The notes under the pieces: generated by a model
The model's input: the letters and a program-made list of their open reading frames with translations, nothing else
What the model was told of the DNA's origin: nothing
The model's database searches: none
Translations under genes and position numbers: made by a program
Origin: Acarospora socialis
Lineage: Eukaryota; Ascomycota; Lecanoromycetes; Acarosporales; Acarosporaceae
DNA: 64,000 bases
Direction of reading: 5' to 3'
Assembly: GCA_025617375.2 (NCBI GenBank)
Contig: JAMYGW020000018.1
Coordinates: 1 to 64,000 of the forward strand
Shown: in pieces, positions 1-11,166 of the stretch
Layout of the letters: each line of letters begins with the position of its first letter
How positions within the stretch are numbered: position 1 is the first letter of the stretch

Positions 1-146
1 CCTTACCTAACCCTAACCCTAACCCTAACCCTAACCCTAACCCTAACCCTAACCCTAACCCTAACCCTAACCCTAACCCTAACCCTAACCCTAACCCTAA
101 CCCTAACCCTAACCCTAACCCTAACCCTAACCCTAACCCTAACCCT
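1..146. repeat. Telomere repeat array (CCCTAA)n
   Basis: About 23 head-to-tail CCCTAA units run from base 5 or so to base 146. The first dozen bases are slightly degenerate. On the complementary strand this is TTAGGG, the usual telomere repeat of filamentous ascomycetes, oriented as expected for the left end of a chromosome. The array ends abruptly at 146 and AT-rich sequence follows directly. No telomere-linked helicase gene is recognisable next to it. Confidence 0.97.
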
Positions 147-147
147 A

Positions 148-3100
148 CTGAAAATAACATCATCATATCAATTTATTCTTTCTTCACAGCAGCTCAGAAC
201 TCTCTGTAGACAACTGATCTTCTGAAAGATTGAGTTCTCTAAGATTCTTTGACAGATTTCTTTCATCAAGATCTTGATTGAGACAATAGAAATAAGATTG
301 CTTGTCAAAGACTTTCTGCTCAATTCATCATAGATGTTGAAAGCATATATTCATGTGCTTCTGTGCTTGAGCACATCAGTGATGTACATATTGCACAGCT
401 GCATCATGATCAGACTTTAAAAGAAGATTTCTTTCAGTTAAAATCATCAGTGAATCTCATCAAGCACAACACACTAAGATGTCTGACAGAGAAGAAAGTT
501 CAGATAATTTGACTGCAGCAGAAAATCTAAAAGAAAGTGTCACAAATCATCAAGACACATTCTTGAACACTCATCTAAAAATCTTTAAATTTTGATGTAT
601 CTTCATAAGTTGAGATCAGATACTCATTTCAGATAATTTTAGCTGTTTCAAGTTCTTTTGCAGATCTACAAATTAGAGTGACATATTTTGTTTTGATGTA
701 TTATCTTTGAAGATGCACATATTGTTTAATACAACTCAATGATGATTAGAACTTAAGTTCATAGATTGAGTCAGACAGTCAACTCAATAGTCATGATGAT
801 CATGAGAAGACAGCTTCACTGATAAATGCTCAAGTAAGAATGTGTTTGAAGTCAGTCTTTTCTTGAAGTAAAAGAGATAGAACATCAATTGTCATGAATT
901 ATTCAATCAGCAATAACAGACAATCAAATACATAACAGAGTTCTGTCATATAAGCTGCTGTCTTAAAGAGTGAAGTATTTTCTTAATTCAACTTTGATTC
1001 TTCTTTTCATCAAGAGTTCTGAAATGATGTTGATACATGTTGAACTTATAGTTTACAATCTCATTCACAGTATAAGCTAACTTGAAAATGATTGTTGACT
1101 CTTCTGTTCATCAGTTGTTGACAAATGAATAATGAATATAGTTAATGTCTGAGTTCTTGATTGATCATACATTTAGTTCTTTTAACAGATTGCTTTGCTC
1201 AAACAAGAAAAATGTTGAAACTTGACTTCAAAACTTATAGAAATCTAAATTGTTCATTGCTTCAATGAGTCAATGTCTTCTTCAAAATCAAAATTCAGTC
1301 TCTTTTCTGACTTTAAACTTTTCTATGTGCTGTCAGTTCATTCAAAGCTGATGCAATTGATCAAATAGAATATCTAAATCAATCTCATGAATCTTCAAAC
1401 TCAGATAAAAGATGATATCTTGTCAATGTTTGTTGCACATCATCTCATGATGAAACATTTTCTTCAATAAGTAAATACTCTTCAAGATGAAACAAGCAGA
1501 ACATTGTTGAACTTGAAGATGTTAGCAAGTAAAAATCTTCTTTGAGCAATAACAGACTTTCTCAACATCTTCTGTATAATCAGATTGAAACTTTGTGATT
1601 ATATGATTTACATCTTCTTTCAGATTGTTGTTAATTGAATGTAATGAAATTTCATTGATATTATCATAGTCAATTCACAAAGATTCATCTTTCTCATTCA
1701 CAACAAGATCATCATTTTCAGCAGAGTCAGTCATCAAGATCTTTGAAGAATCTTCTATCTCAGATTCAGATGAATTTGAAGACTCTTCAACTTCTGACTC
1801 ATTATTTTGTTCAGAGAATGATGAGATAACAATAAGATTCTTCATTATTTGATCTTGATCTTTCAATTTCATCAATTCTATGCAATTCATACACAATCTC
1901 ACTTTTCTTAAATCTCATTGCTTGACAGATTTCAATATAACTCTCTTATTTAAAACATAATCAAAATTGTCTATCAGAGACTCTAAGATCATAAAAACAT
2001 CAGACTTGAAGTAAAGTCTTCAGTGAAAAATTCACTGATTAACTTCTAAAAGTATCTTCTTCAGAAAGCACTTAATTAAATATTTTCTCATCACTATCAG
2101 AAGATTATATGACATAATCTGAATAAGCAAGTCTTTCACTGCTTATTCTCACTTTTTAAGTATTCTTCTGCAAGTCTTTTTCTGTCAGTTTCATTCTTTC
2201 ACAATCTTGACAACTACATCTTGCAGCTTTCTGATCTCTTCTAAAAAGATATTTTTACTGACTGTTTGTTTTCAGCTTCTGTTTTTGCAGATGTATTTGT
2301 AAAATGTTTTGATGACATTGTTGATGACTTGACTTGCATATGTAAGATAGTCACTCAGCTCTTGCTGTCACTGATAGTGTTTCTTTTTTGATTGCTTGAC
2401 TATAAACTGAAGAGCTTTGTGAAGCATGTTGAAACAGTGATCTGCTATAACAATAGTTTTATTTGAGAAAAGAGCTGAAATATTACCTATCAACATAGCT
2501 GTAGTGAAATGATTGTGACAATTGCTGACAGCTTGCAAACATGTAATGAAAGAAAGAAGACATTCTGTCTGAGTGAATCAAGCTATTATAAGGTTTGGTG
2601 AACAAAGATCTCATAATTGTTGATTATGTTGAGACTCTTTGTTGTACTTTGAATTTAGTTTAGTGTTGAATTCTTGAGACTCATTACTTTGATCTCAATA
2701 TCACATCAATTTTTGCCCATACTGTCATCTCTGTTACTTGCAATTGAAGTTAACTTTATTTTGTTCAACATACTGTCTTTTTATGTCATGACATGATACA
2801 TATTCTTAACTTTGATAAACAATCTTTTCTTCTCTTTCTGAGTGCTCTCAAGAAAATCTTTGAACATCAAGAATATGAACATCATGATGATTGTGACTGT
2901 GATTAAAAGTTAAATATGCTGTCTTTTTATGACATGATATGATAAGTCTTCTCAGTTTTGATTGCTGACTTTTTATATCATGACATGATAAGTTCACTCA
3001 GATTTGATTGCTGTCAAATCATGTCAAATCATGTTGTTAATCTTCAAGCTTGATTGCTGATTTTTCTTGTCATGACATGTTAAGTTTTCTCAATCTTGAT

Positions 3101-3650
3101 GAACAACTCTTTATTCTGATCTTCTTCACATTTATGACAAAATATTTGATGTCAAAGTCTGATGCATCATCAAGATCTTAACTGTGCTCAAAGACTCTCA
3201 AGTGATTCAGATTATCTGATCATCAAGTTTTTAATTATGATCAAAGATTTTTGAGTCATCAAGAAAATCATTGTTATTTATATCTTTCACATACACAAGT
3301 GCTTGACTGCAGTTAAGAGCTTCTGCATCTTTGAGAGCTGATCTGCAGTCAAAAGTGTTGATTCTGTCAAATGAGTATTGTGCATTCATCTTGATCATGA
3401 TCAAGATCATTGAGTGTAACAGATGCATTGTAAGAATGATTCAAATGAGTGCACAATAGTGCAGAATTCTTCATGTTTCAACTGAAGCTTTGATTGAGTT
3501 GGGTGATAATGATGCTTTTGATCAATGTGAAATTCTCTGGTGTAAGCAACATTAGTCATCAAATTGTTTCAAATGATTATGAATGTTTGCTCACACTTTC
3601 TCACTAGTGTATGTTGAATGGATCCATCTGAAATATTAAGGTTTTGCTAG
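148..3650. other. AT-rich, CpG/CpC/GpG-depleted subtelomeric block
   Basis: This stretch is AT-rich and has almost no CpG, CpC or GpG, while CpA, TpG, TpC and GpA are very common. No intact gene is present. Short open stretches, for example an acidic, serine-rich 75-codon frame on the minus strand at 1675-1902, look like eroded coding sequence, but I cannot name them. The block ends sharply near 3,650, where CpG-containing sequence resumes inside a polyketide synthase remnant. The composition fits heavy repeat-induced C-to-T mutation with an unusual dinucleotide preference. Confidence 0.8.
2918..3101. repeat. 46-base tandem repeat, four units
   Basis: The word GCTG followed by a T-rich tract recurs at 2918, 2964, 3010 and 3056, an exact 46-base period. 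The first two and the last unit share a T-rich tract, the near-palindromic core TCATGACATG or a close variant, a CTCA-type tract, and a TTGAT end. The third unit is more diverged. A further diverged relative lies near 2771-2815. The units have drifted by point changes but not by indels within the array, suggesting one old amplification followed by mutation. Confidence 0.75.
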
Positions 3651-3669
3651 TGAAAGGTTAAATTTTCGC

Positions 3670-5372
3670 CGTGATCCTTTAAAGATCCGTCCGCGCATAG
3701 TGACAGGGATTGATGCGACTTACAAGAGGCAAGGGTGTGGACGTGATCATGAACTCGCTCGCAGGTGACGCACTTAGAGTGACATGGAATTGTATTGCAC
3801 CTTTCGGGCGCTTCATTGAACTGGGAAAGCGAGATTTCCTCAACAACACACGTCTAGAGATGGGACAGTTCGCGAGGAATGTTAGCTTTGCTGCCGTGGA
3901 CTTCATCAGTTTGGTGAAAGACAGGTTTGAGGAGACGTCGAAGATGTGGGCTGATATCATGGCGCTGGTGCGGGAAGGAGCCATCAAGCCTCCTCAGCCC
4001 ATCACCACTTACTCCATGTCCGAGGTTGAGAAGGCTCTGCGAACAATGCAGTCCGGGAAGCATGTTGGTAAACTAGTCACGGTGGCAAGACCAAATGAGA
4101 TCGTCAGGGTTTGACTCCGCCTGGCACTGTTAAGGAGCGAAAGCTAATTGACTAGGCTATTCCTCGAGACATGAGCAGCACTCTGCTGCGTCCAGACGTA
4201 TCGTACTTACTTGTTGGTGGGCTTGGCGGTCTCGGGCGAGCGATGGCATTATGGATGATGCAACATGGCGCGAGAAATCTGCTATTTGCCTCTCGGAGCG
4301 GCCTAGCCAAGCAGAGCGCCAGGGAAGTGGTATCCCAGCTTCAAGACCAAGGGGCGAATGTTGCCGTGTTCAACTGTGATATCGGTGACAGCGAACAAGT
4401 GGCGCATATGATAGCTGAAAGCGAAAAGACCATGCCTCCAATCCGCGGCGTAATTCAAGGTGCCATGATCCTCCGGGTAAGGCTTTTCGCATGTCTCCTA
4501 CGTGAAAGAATCACAACGCTAACCAGCACAGGATGCCCTCTTCCAAAGCCTCACACTCTCAGATTACCTTACTACCATCCGCCCCAAAGTTCACGGCACC
4601 CTCAACCTCCACACCTCCCTTGCCCACCAACCCCTCGACTTCTTCAAGCGGCATTCTCGGCAACCCCAGCCAAGCTGCCTACGCCGCAGCCTCCACCTAC
4701 CTTGACGCCTTCGCGGCCTACCGCAACAGCCTTAATCTCCCCGCCGTCAGCTTCGACCTCGGCGTCATTGATTCCGTTGGCTACGTCGCTGAGAACGAGG
4801 ATCTCAAGAAAGCTCTCGAGAAACAAGGCTTCATTCCCATTCGCGAAAATGAGCTCATGGCGATGCTCAAATCCGCCATCCTCAACCCGCGCCGCACCGC
4901 TGGCTCCGCGCAAACCGTCACCGGCCTCGGTAAGTGGAAAGAAGACGGCGCCCGGCCGGCCTTCGCGTACCCCCCTTTCTCGCATTTCCGCCGCATAGCC
5001 ACGCAAACTGCCTCGACCACTGCCGGCGACTTCCCTGTTAGCAGCACAGCCGGCGCCGCGCGCGCCGTTCTCCGCGCCGCCACCTCCGTCGAGGGGACCG
5101 CAGCACAAATTGCAGATATCCTAGTTGCGAAGATTGCGGCCTTGCTCATGATCCCCGTCGAGGATATCAGTCCTACGAAGCCGGTTACCGATTACGGGAT
5201 TGACTCGCTCATGGCGGTGGAGATGCGGAACTGGATCTTTAGGGAGATGGATGCCACAGTGCCAATCCTGGAGTTGATGGGGAGTGGCAACATACTGGGG
5301 TTGGCGGCCAGGATTATGAGAAGAAGCAGGTTGGTCGATGAGAAGGTTATGAAAGAGGAGAGAGAAAGCTGA
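3670..5372 (+). pseudogene. Fossil 3' end of a highly reducing polyketide synthase
   Basis: Remnants appear in the order of a fungal highly reducing PKS C terminus: the distal half of an enoylreductase (about 3,710-4,110, with the GKGVDVIMNSLAGD motif), a ketoreductase (about 4,180-4,930, with the GGLGGLGRA nucleotide-binding motif and a GILGNPSQAAYAAA stretch), and an acyl-carrier domain (about 5,090-5,330, with the phosphopantetheine site YGIDSLMAVEMRNW). A short intron with canonical ends survives in the ketoreductase part. The upstream ketosynthase, acyltransferase, dehydratase and first half of the enoylreductase are absent; homology stops where the AT-rich block begins. The remnant is broken in roughly three places and cannot make a functional enzyme. 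The product it once helped make cannot be inferred. Confidence 0.85.
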
Positions 5373-6603
5373 GTGGTCGAGTCTTCCTTGACAAGGTGAG
5401 ATTTGAATCAGTTGCTCGGTGGCGAAGTCGCATGATGTATGCCGCAGCTTCACGAACAAAGCTAGTCGTACCAGCCAGATCTGGCGCATAAATCCCAGTG
5501 AGTGGCACCATAGCTTAATGAAATGATCCTTGAAGGTGTGTGGTTCTTGAATGTATGTTCCAACGACTGCCACCTCGGTAACGGGCTGCCAAACATTAGA
5601 TTGTGTAGGGCTGGGAACCAAGACTTTAGGTGACAGCGAAAGGAAGATGAATACCAAGTATGCATTAATCACACCACTTTTGTGTGGAACTGACGGGGTC
5701 GAAGGCGGTGAACCCTGTTCCATGGCAAGACAGCTGATTCAGCTACTCCAATTTGTTTTTCAACGCGCAACGAAGGCACAGCACTGAGATCCTGCCGCGT
5801 GAGGGCTCGAAAGGCAAAGGATTCCAAAGAGTTGGCGAGTTGATATCACGACTACAGTTGTTCCTACAACAGCCAGTTGATATTTCAAGGACCAAGAGCA
5901 TTCATCTTAGATCTTTTACATAAGAGTTAGTTTGACCGGCAGCTGTGTTGATGAGGCGGAGATTACTAGTTAAAACGTTCAGGCCATAGCTTGCTCATTA
6001 CCCTTCTTTTCGATCTCAATACCTAATCTACTTGTGTATTGTGGGAGATAGCCAGTGTATAAGTGCATGTAGAGAAAAGCGATGTCAGATCGCTTTCTAG
6101 AGGTCTTTGGGCCTAGTTCCATAGTTACGGCAACTACAGGTGCTGTCTCTACAGTATTAGATACAGCCTCGACTCTTTTGAAGGGACCTATTGAAACTAC
6201 TGAAAGGTAAAAGGAGACTCGTGCTATACTGCCACCTATCTAGTGGAACTAGCACCGTCAATGTTGACTGCAGTTGATGTGGATTGTGAAAGTAATCATT
6301 CAGTATATCCTCAGAGTATATCAGTTGTGGGCAACCCCTGATGCTAGGCCTAAGCTAAGACAATAAAAGCAGCTAGAACACCGCTCGTTCCTACACAATG
6401 CAAATTTCAGTACAGGCTTGCTTGTCCATTCTGATACACACAAGTGATATCTTTACTTCTGCTTGTCATGAATGAAGAAGTTAGAGAAGATAAGAAGCAA
6501 CCAAAGTGAGAAAGTGGTGAGTTTTGCTTCATGATGAGTGTGCTGACAAGTTTCATTCAGAGAAATCATGAGTTCAGCTCATGTCAACTGGCAAAGTCCT
6601 TAA
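5373..6603. other. Intergenic, no gene recognised
   Basis: This is the downstream flank of the polyketide synthase fossil. Open frames here are short and unconvincing on both strands. The part at about 6,420-6,620 is poor in CpG, CpC and GpG, like a short mild version of the AT-rich blocks, and may be a small eroded repeat. Confidence 0.5.
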
Positions 6604-8640
6604 TCAAAGCACAAATGTCAGTTGCAACCCTTTCTTCACAGCACTACACAGTACTGACCCATCCGCCGGTTGATAGTAAACCGCACAGGACTTCTGGTGG
6701 TCAGGCCAGTTATCATCACTAAGATTGTCACTTGAAACCATGAAGGCTTGATCCTGGGCAATGGCGGTATACATTCTCTCATAGACATCCTCGGCCGTGA
6801 TCTCCTTGTTTCCGTACACAATGGCCAGGATATGCACGGCGGCGCCTAGTGGCTTAGATATTGGACCAGCTTTCAGCCCTGCCACGCTCAAGTCAATTAA
6901 GACAGTACCTCGCCACTGTGTTATAACGAGCAGTTGAGGCCCTTCATCGCTGTCACTGAATTGATATAGATGAGAGAGGGTTTTGGGGACCCAAAGCCAC
7001 GGATCCCCTAAGTATCCATCAAGTGCGTTTGTGTCAAGTTCCAGGGACTGGTCATCCACGACGAGTTCCGCTACGATGTTTGTAACGTCTAGGTCGCAGT
7101 AAGTAGCTACCAGAATTTGTAGTTTTGAGCGGTTAGACGGCATGTATCCTAGCAATGGTCGTTCAGGTTTAGATACAGCTTTCTCAAAGATCTCACTTTC
7201 ATGAAGGTAGTTTTCGCATGTTGTGTCCTAGATCTCAGATATTTCATTCCTGGTGTAATGGCGCCGCAGAACAGACGTGAAAACATCGATGCGCATATCG
7301 CTAACAAAGTTGAGCCATGCTGGGAAAATTGCGCACACAATAACGGATATGCGATCTCCTGGTTTGACTAGGTCCCAACCCTGAAGCTCTGAACGTGACT
7401 GAGTAATATGATGGGTGTACCACTCCCGAGATGCATGTCTGTTGTATGTTATTATTGTATGTTCGGAAGGCCAGCGCTGCCCCTTCTTGAAATATTCACC
7501 GGAAAGTCGTCGTGATTCAAACCAAGTTCAGTTACCCTGGTCCTCTTCTGGATTGCTGTCCCAGCCCTGATCATGGCTTGTGATGGTGTAGGTGATTTTT
7601 TGCAACGGCCTTGTGTTGCGGCCCAAGATTGGGGCACTTCGCAAATATGTTTTCTGTACCGATGACATATCGTATACCTGCATATCAGCTCTGGTGACTG
7701 ATGACTGAACCCAAAGCTCAGCCATGTCGATAATACGGGCCGTTATTGAGTTGGAACAAACAAGACTTCTTTGAAGTGGAAGCATAGTTGATAGATGTGT
7801 CGAGCGCACAGGGGCCAAGGTGTGTCCACAGGCTTCATCTCCTGGATACGATTATCCAACGCGGTGGTTCGAAGGAGGAGGATGAGTGACTCTGGCCTTC
7901 CTCGGTGTTGGCTCCCATGTCAAGCAAGACCGAGGCGGCCTCCATGCTCTGATCCTCCAACGCAATGACAAGAGGGCTTTGGCGCCACCGACCTTGCGTG
8001 TCAACGCTACATCCTCTTTCTATGATAGCTTTCGGCGCTGGTCCTAGATCTTGCTGCGCAGCAGCCTGAATTGGTAATACCCCTCTGGAATCGGGTGTAT
8101 TGACATCCACTCCATGCTCTACTAAGAATGGCACCATGCGAGGATTGTTCTGAAGCGCAAAGTTTAAAGCAGCATTGTCGTGAAAACGTTGGCTGAGAAG
8201 GTTGAAAGCATTTCCTGGGTCTTGAACACGTATCTCATCGAGAATTGCCCCTGCTATTCTAGGCTTATCATGTAAGATAGCATGATGCAAGATGGAACCA
8301 AGGGTCCGATGATAGACCTTCCACAACTGTGGGCTATATTCCAGTAGTAGCTTCACCACAGAAGTCTCCCCGTCACCATCCGTATTATTACTATCGACAA
8401 GGAAATTTAGAAGGGTCCATTCATTCCCATCTTTTAACTCCGGGTTGGCTCCAGCCTCAAGAAGAATTCGAACAACCGGGTAAGTGCCGGGATAAGTGAC
8501 CAAGTGACGTTCTTGAAAGATGGCTTTCGCGAGAGCAGTCTCCTGGCGAGTATGAGACTACTGAACAGTATCAGATGAGCCACCGCGCGCCGCCCATAGT
8601 AGAGCAGTACCACCGGGTCAGGCCAGGTTTTACTGACCTG
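6604..8640 (-). pseudogene. Broken ankyrin-repeat gene with C-terminal fungal domain
   Basis: On the minus strand a coding frame runs from about 8,640 through ankyrin units (for example VVRILLEAGANPELKDGNEW and VPFLVEHGVDVNTPDSRGVL) to about 7,840. It changes frame near 7,820-7,840, by intron or frameshift, and continues through a C-terminal region (a DMAELWVQS stretch, SHDQGWDSNPEED, then about 290 residues) to a stop at 6,604. The C-terminal part resembles an uncharacterised domain often found with ankyrins or F-boxes in fungi. Three in-frame stops interrupt it: TAG at 8558-8560, TGA at 7528-7530 and TAG at 7228-7230. All are explicable as single transitions, for example CGA to TGA in the middle of a conserved TWFES stretch. 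The host gene therefore appears inactivated by point mutation while its sequence is still well preserved, so loss is recent. Readthrough or additional introns could rescue one site but hardly all three. Confidence 0.65.
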
Positions 8641-8920
8641 ACCGGCCAGCCTAGGAGGCGCTGTGCTGGTACTATAGTTATATAGGTTCTTACCGATAAC
8701 TGCGCCATATGAGCGCATTTATAGTAGTCTTTTGGCTCAGTGAATTGCGCATGTGTCGCTAAGCGCTCACACTTACAGTGGACTTATATACATAGTGAAG
8801 TAGTGGTATTGCTGTGTGATCTGTGAGATCGCCTGTTTGGTAGAGACTGAATATTGCATACACTTCAAATCAACTAGCATACATACAGCCTTGAAAAGCT
8901 CCCATTCTCTGTGTACCTCC

Positions 8921-10022
8921 TCAATTGCCAGAGGGCAAGGTATGGTCATGATGATACTTGCCATTTTGGTAATTGTAACCCCTCAGTTCACACTCTTCAC
9001 CTTGGTAGAACAGCCGAATTTCGGGATTCTTGTTGAGTAGAAACATGAAGCTACACAGCTTTCCGTCAATCAAAGACGACACAAGCTTTGTTGGTGCGCT
9101 CCATGGTTCAAGCCCAGCATACACCTCAGTTATCTGACCAGAGGGTTCCATGTAGTATACACGAAGGAGGTGGTCATCACCCGTGCCAACGGAGTAATAG
9201 ACGGCGGCGATGCCGCATTGAGTGGGTGCTTTCGGTACCGCTAGATAGATATCGCCTAGAATATGTCAGAGGAGACGGGTTGACTCTCCAAGTCTATCAT
9301 CCACGCTAGGAGGCAACTCACCAGTGTGCCATGCCCTTTCACTCGGGGTGTAGTATGATGATCTCAGCTCGCTGCCGGACCCTTGATAGATGATAACGAT
9401 TTCGTGAAGCTCTTTGTGTTCATTCACCAACACAACAGAAGCGACACCGGAGCCGACAATTGCAGGGACCTGATAGGCTCCAAAAGACCATGTTGGGGCC
9501 GCCTTGCTCGGCGAACACAGTTCTCGGATCCGCAAGTCTGGCGCTTGGAAGTACAGCCGGAGTGTGTTCTCCTGGCCGAAACTAAGGCAGCTCAGTTGGG
9601 ACGCCGGGTTTGCGGAAACGCCTTGTTTGTTCAGGCCGTACATCGGGCGCCAGCTGTGGCCATTGTAGACTACTCCTCGAAGTGTGTCTTCCTTGCTGAT
9701 GTAGAACAACGTGATCTGTGGGCCAGAGATCAGAGCTGCTCATGAGACACGCAGTAGATTGATATTGCAGGGGGGGACACACTTGCTGCTCTTCAATAGT
9801 AGAACCAACAGCTGCCAGTGGCGTGTGATATTTCGCATCATGACACGGTGGGATTATACTCTTGGTGTTCCCGCCTTGATAGCTGTTCAGATATCGGACT
9901 TCCCGAATGTTTCCATCAAAGTCTTGAAAGTATACTCGGAAACCCTTCTCGACAGAGATGTAGCACGCACACAATGCTGAGCGACGAAGCACAGATACTT
10001 GGCTTTCTAGAGTTGATGGCAT
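8921..10022 (-). CDS. Fucose-specific lectin (AAL/FleA-type six-bladed propeller)
   Basis: Three exons, 10022-9783, 9715-9322 and 9255-8921, with introns of 67 and 66 bases (GTGTGT...ACAG and GTGAGT...CTAG), give 322 residues, close to the 312 of Aleuria aurantia lectin. Six repeats are visible: RVYFQDFDGNIREVRY, ITLFYISKEDTLRG, LRLYFQAPDLRIREL, IVIIYQGSGSELRS, LRVYYMEPSGQITEVY and IRLFYQGEECELRGY. In this family each repeat forms one propeller blade, and the Arg and Glu of the R-x-YFQ...IRE pattern bind fucose. Only repeats 1 and 3 keep both residues clearly, so fewer than six sites are probably active. There is no signal peptide, as usual for the family, which is stored in the cytosol or on spores and recognises fucosylated glycans of hosts, bacteria or animals. 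It lies between two decayed loci, yet its frame is clean. Confidence 0.85.
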
Positions 10023-11166
10023 GATTTGCGGCGAGAATTGTTAGGGTTGAGATTCAAGGAGCAAGGACTGTGTTGATAAGGTGTCTCAATGCTGCAGATT
10101 GAGAGTGCCCTGAACGCTTTATAGACTTCAGTAGGCTTGAAGGGCTTCCTCAACATGAGCCCCGGAGAGCCATATGCAACAGATGAGAGCTGACCAGCAG
10201 ACACGGAAGAACTGCAGAGGCAGTACATGAAGCGAACCGGAAGTGATGATGCGGGAGACAAGAACGCAGGCCCATGCAGTGTAACTACATGATTACTGTT
10301 GAGAGGTCCGATCCATATCAAACATGAACCACAGGGTGCATTGAGCGATGACGGCAGTGATCAGAGCTTTGGTTCCACAATCTCTAAGAGCAGCGTACAG
10401 CCTTCCGACGTTGCACACAGCCAGCCCACTGAGGTACAGATGATCAATGGGGATGACCTTGATAAGCGCTGATACAGGATCGACCCCTTGATACAAGTCT
10501 TGCGATACTTCAGACACCATCAAAGAAGCAAAGCAAACCCTTTCGGGTGATGCAGCAAGATCAGCCTTGAAGTGCTCGCAACATCACCAACGCATACCTG
10601 GGTAATGTCAGACACAGATTTAGAGTAATAGAGCTGGTCATTACAGTTGAGCTCGTACCGAAGACAGTTTGTGATTGGGGGTATTTCCAATGGATACACT
10701 GCATGGCATGCCACGCTCGTACTGAACAGCGCCCGCTACAAAAACGAAGGAAAACTGTGGCATATTAAAGCCAATCGACCGGAATAGGCCCCATAGGAGG
10801 CATAAGGCTAGTTTGCAATAAAGTGGGTCTTGCATCACCTCAGATAGATTAGCGACGAAGATTGAAATGTCTAGAGAGAACAATAACATCAACAAATATC
10901 GGGTTCAGGCCACAGCAATTGCCTGAGGTAGCTTCTTTAACCCCCTTGAGGAGAACGCATCGGCTAGATTGGTTAGTCAACAAAACCCTGATCGACTGGA
11001 AGACAGTACGTTTTGCGAGAGTTTGGCTGGAGAAACCCGGCATCGACCTTACTGAGATGCCCAATAATTACGTCAGTCACTCAAACACAATGTACAGTCT
11101 GGGCCATACAAGTGAGTTTCAAATGGAAATTGCACCTTACTGGGGCCAGTAATACAGCAGCTCAGC
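10023..11166. other. Intergenic, possible minus-strand remnants
   Basis: Several short frames lie on the minus strand. One covers 10641-10895 with a hydrophobic start and no ATG, one covers 10520-10714, and one covers 10293-10523. They could be exons of one small gene or remnants of one. I could not join them into a convincing coding sequence and recognise no domain. Confidence 0.3.

Noticed and set aside
148-3650. Classical CpA-directed RIP
   Set aside because: CpA and TpG are abundant rather than depleted, so the classical signature is not met even though AT enrichment is.
4644-5108. 154-codon minus-strand frame
   Set aside because: It is the antisense of the polyketide synthase remnant, with low-complexity Gly/Ala/Arg content.
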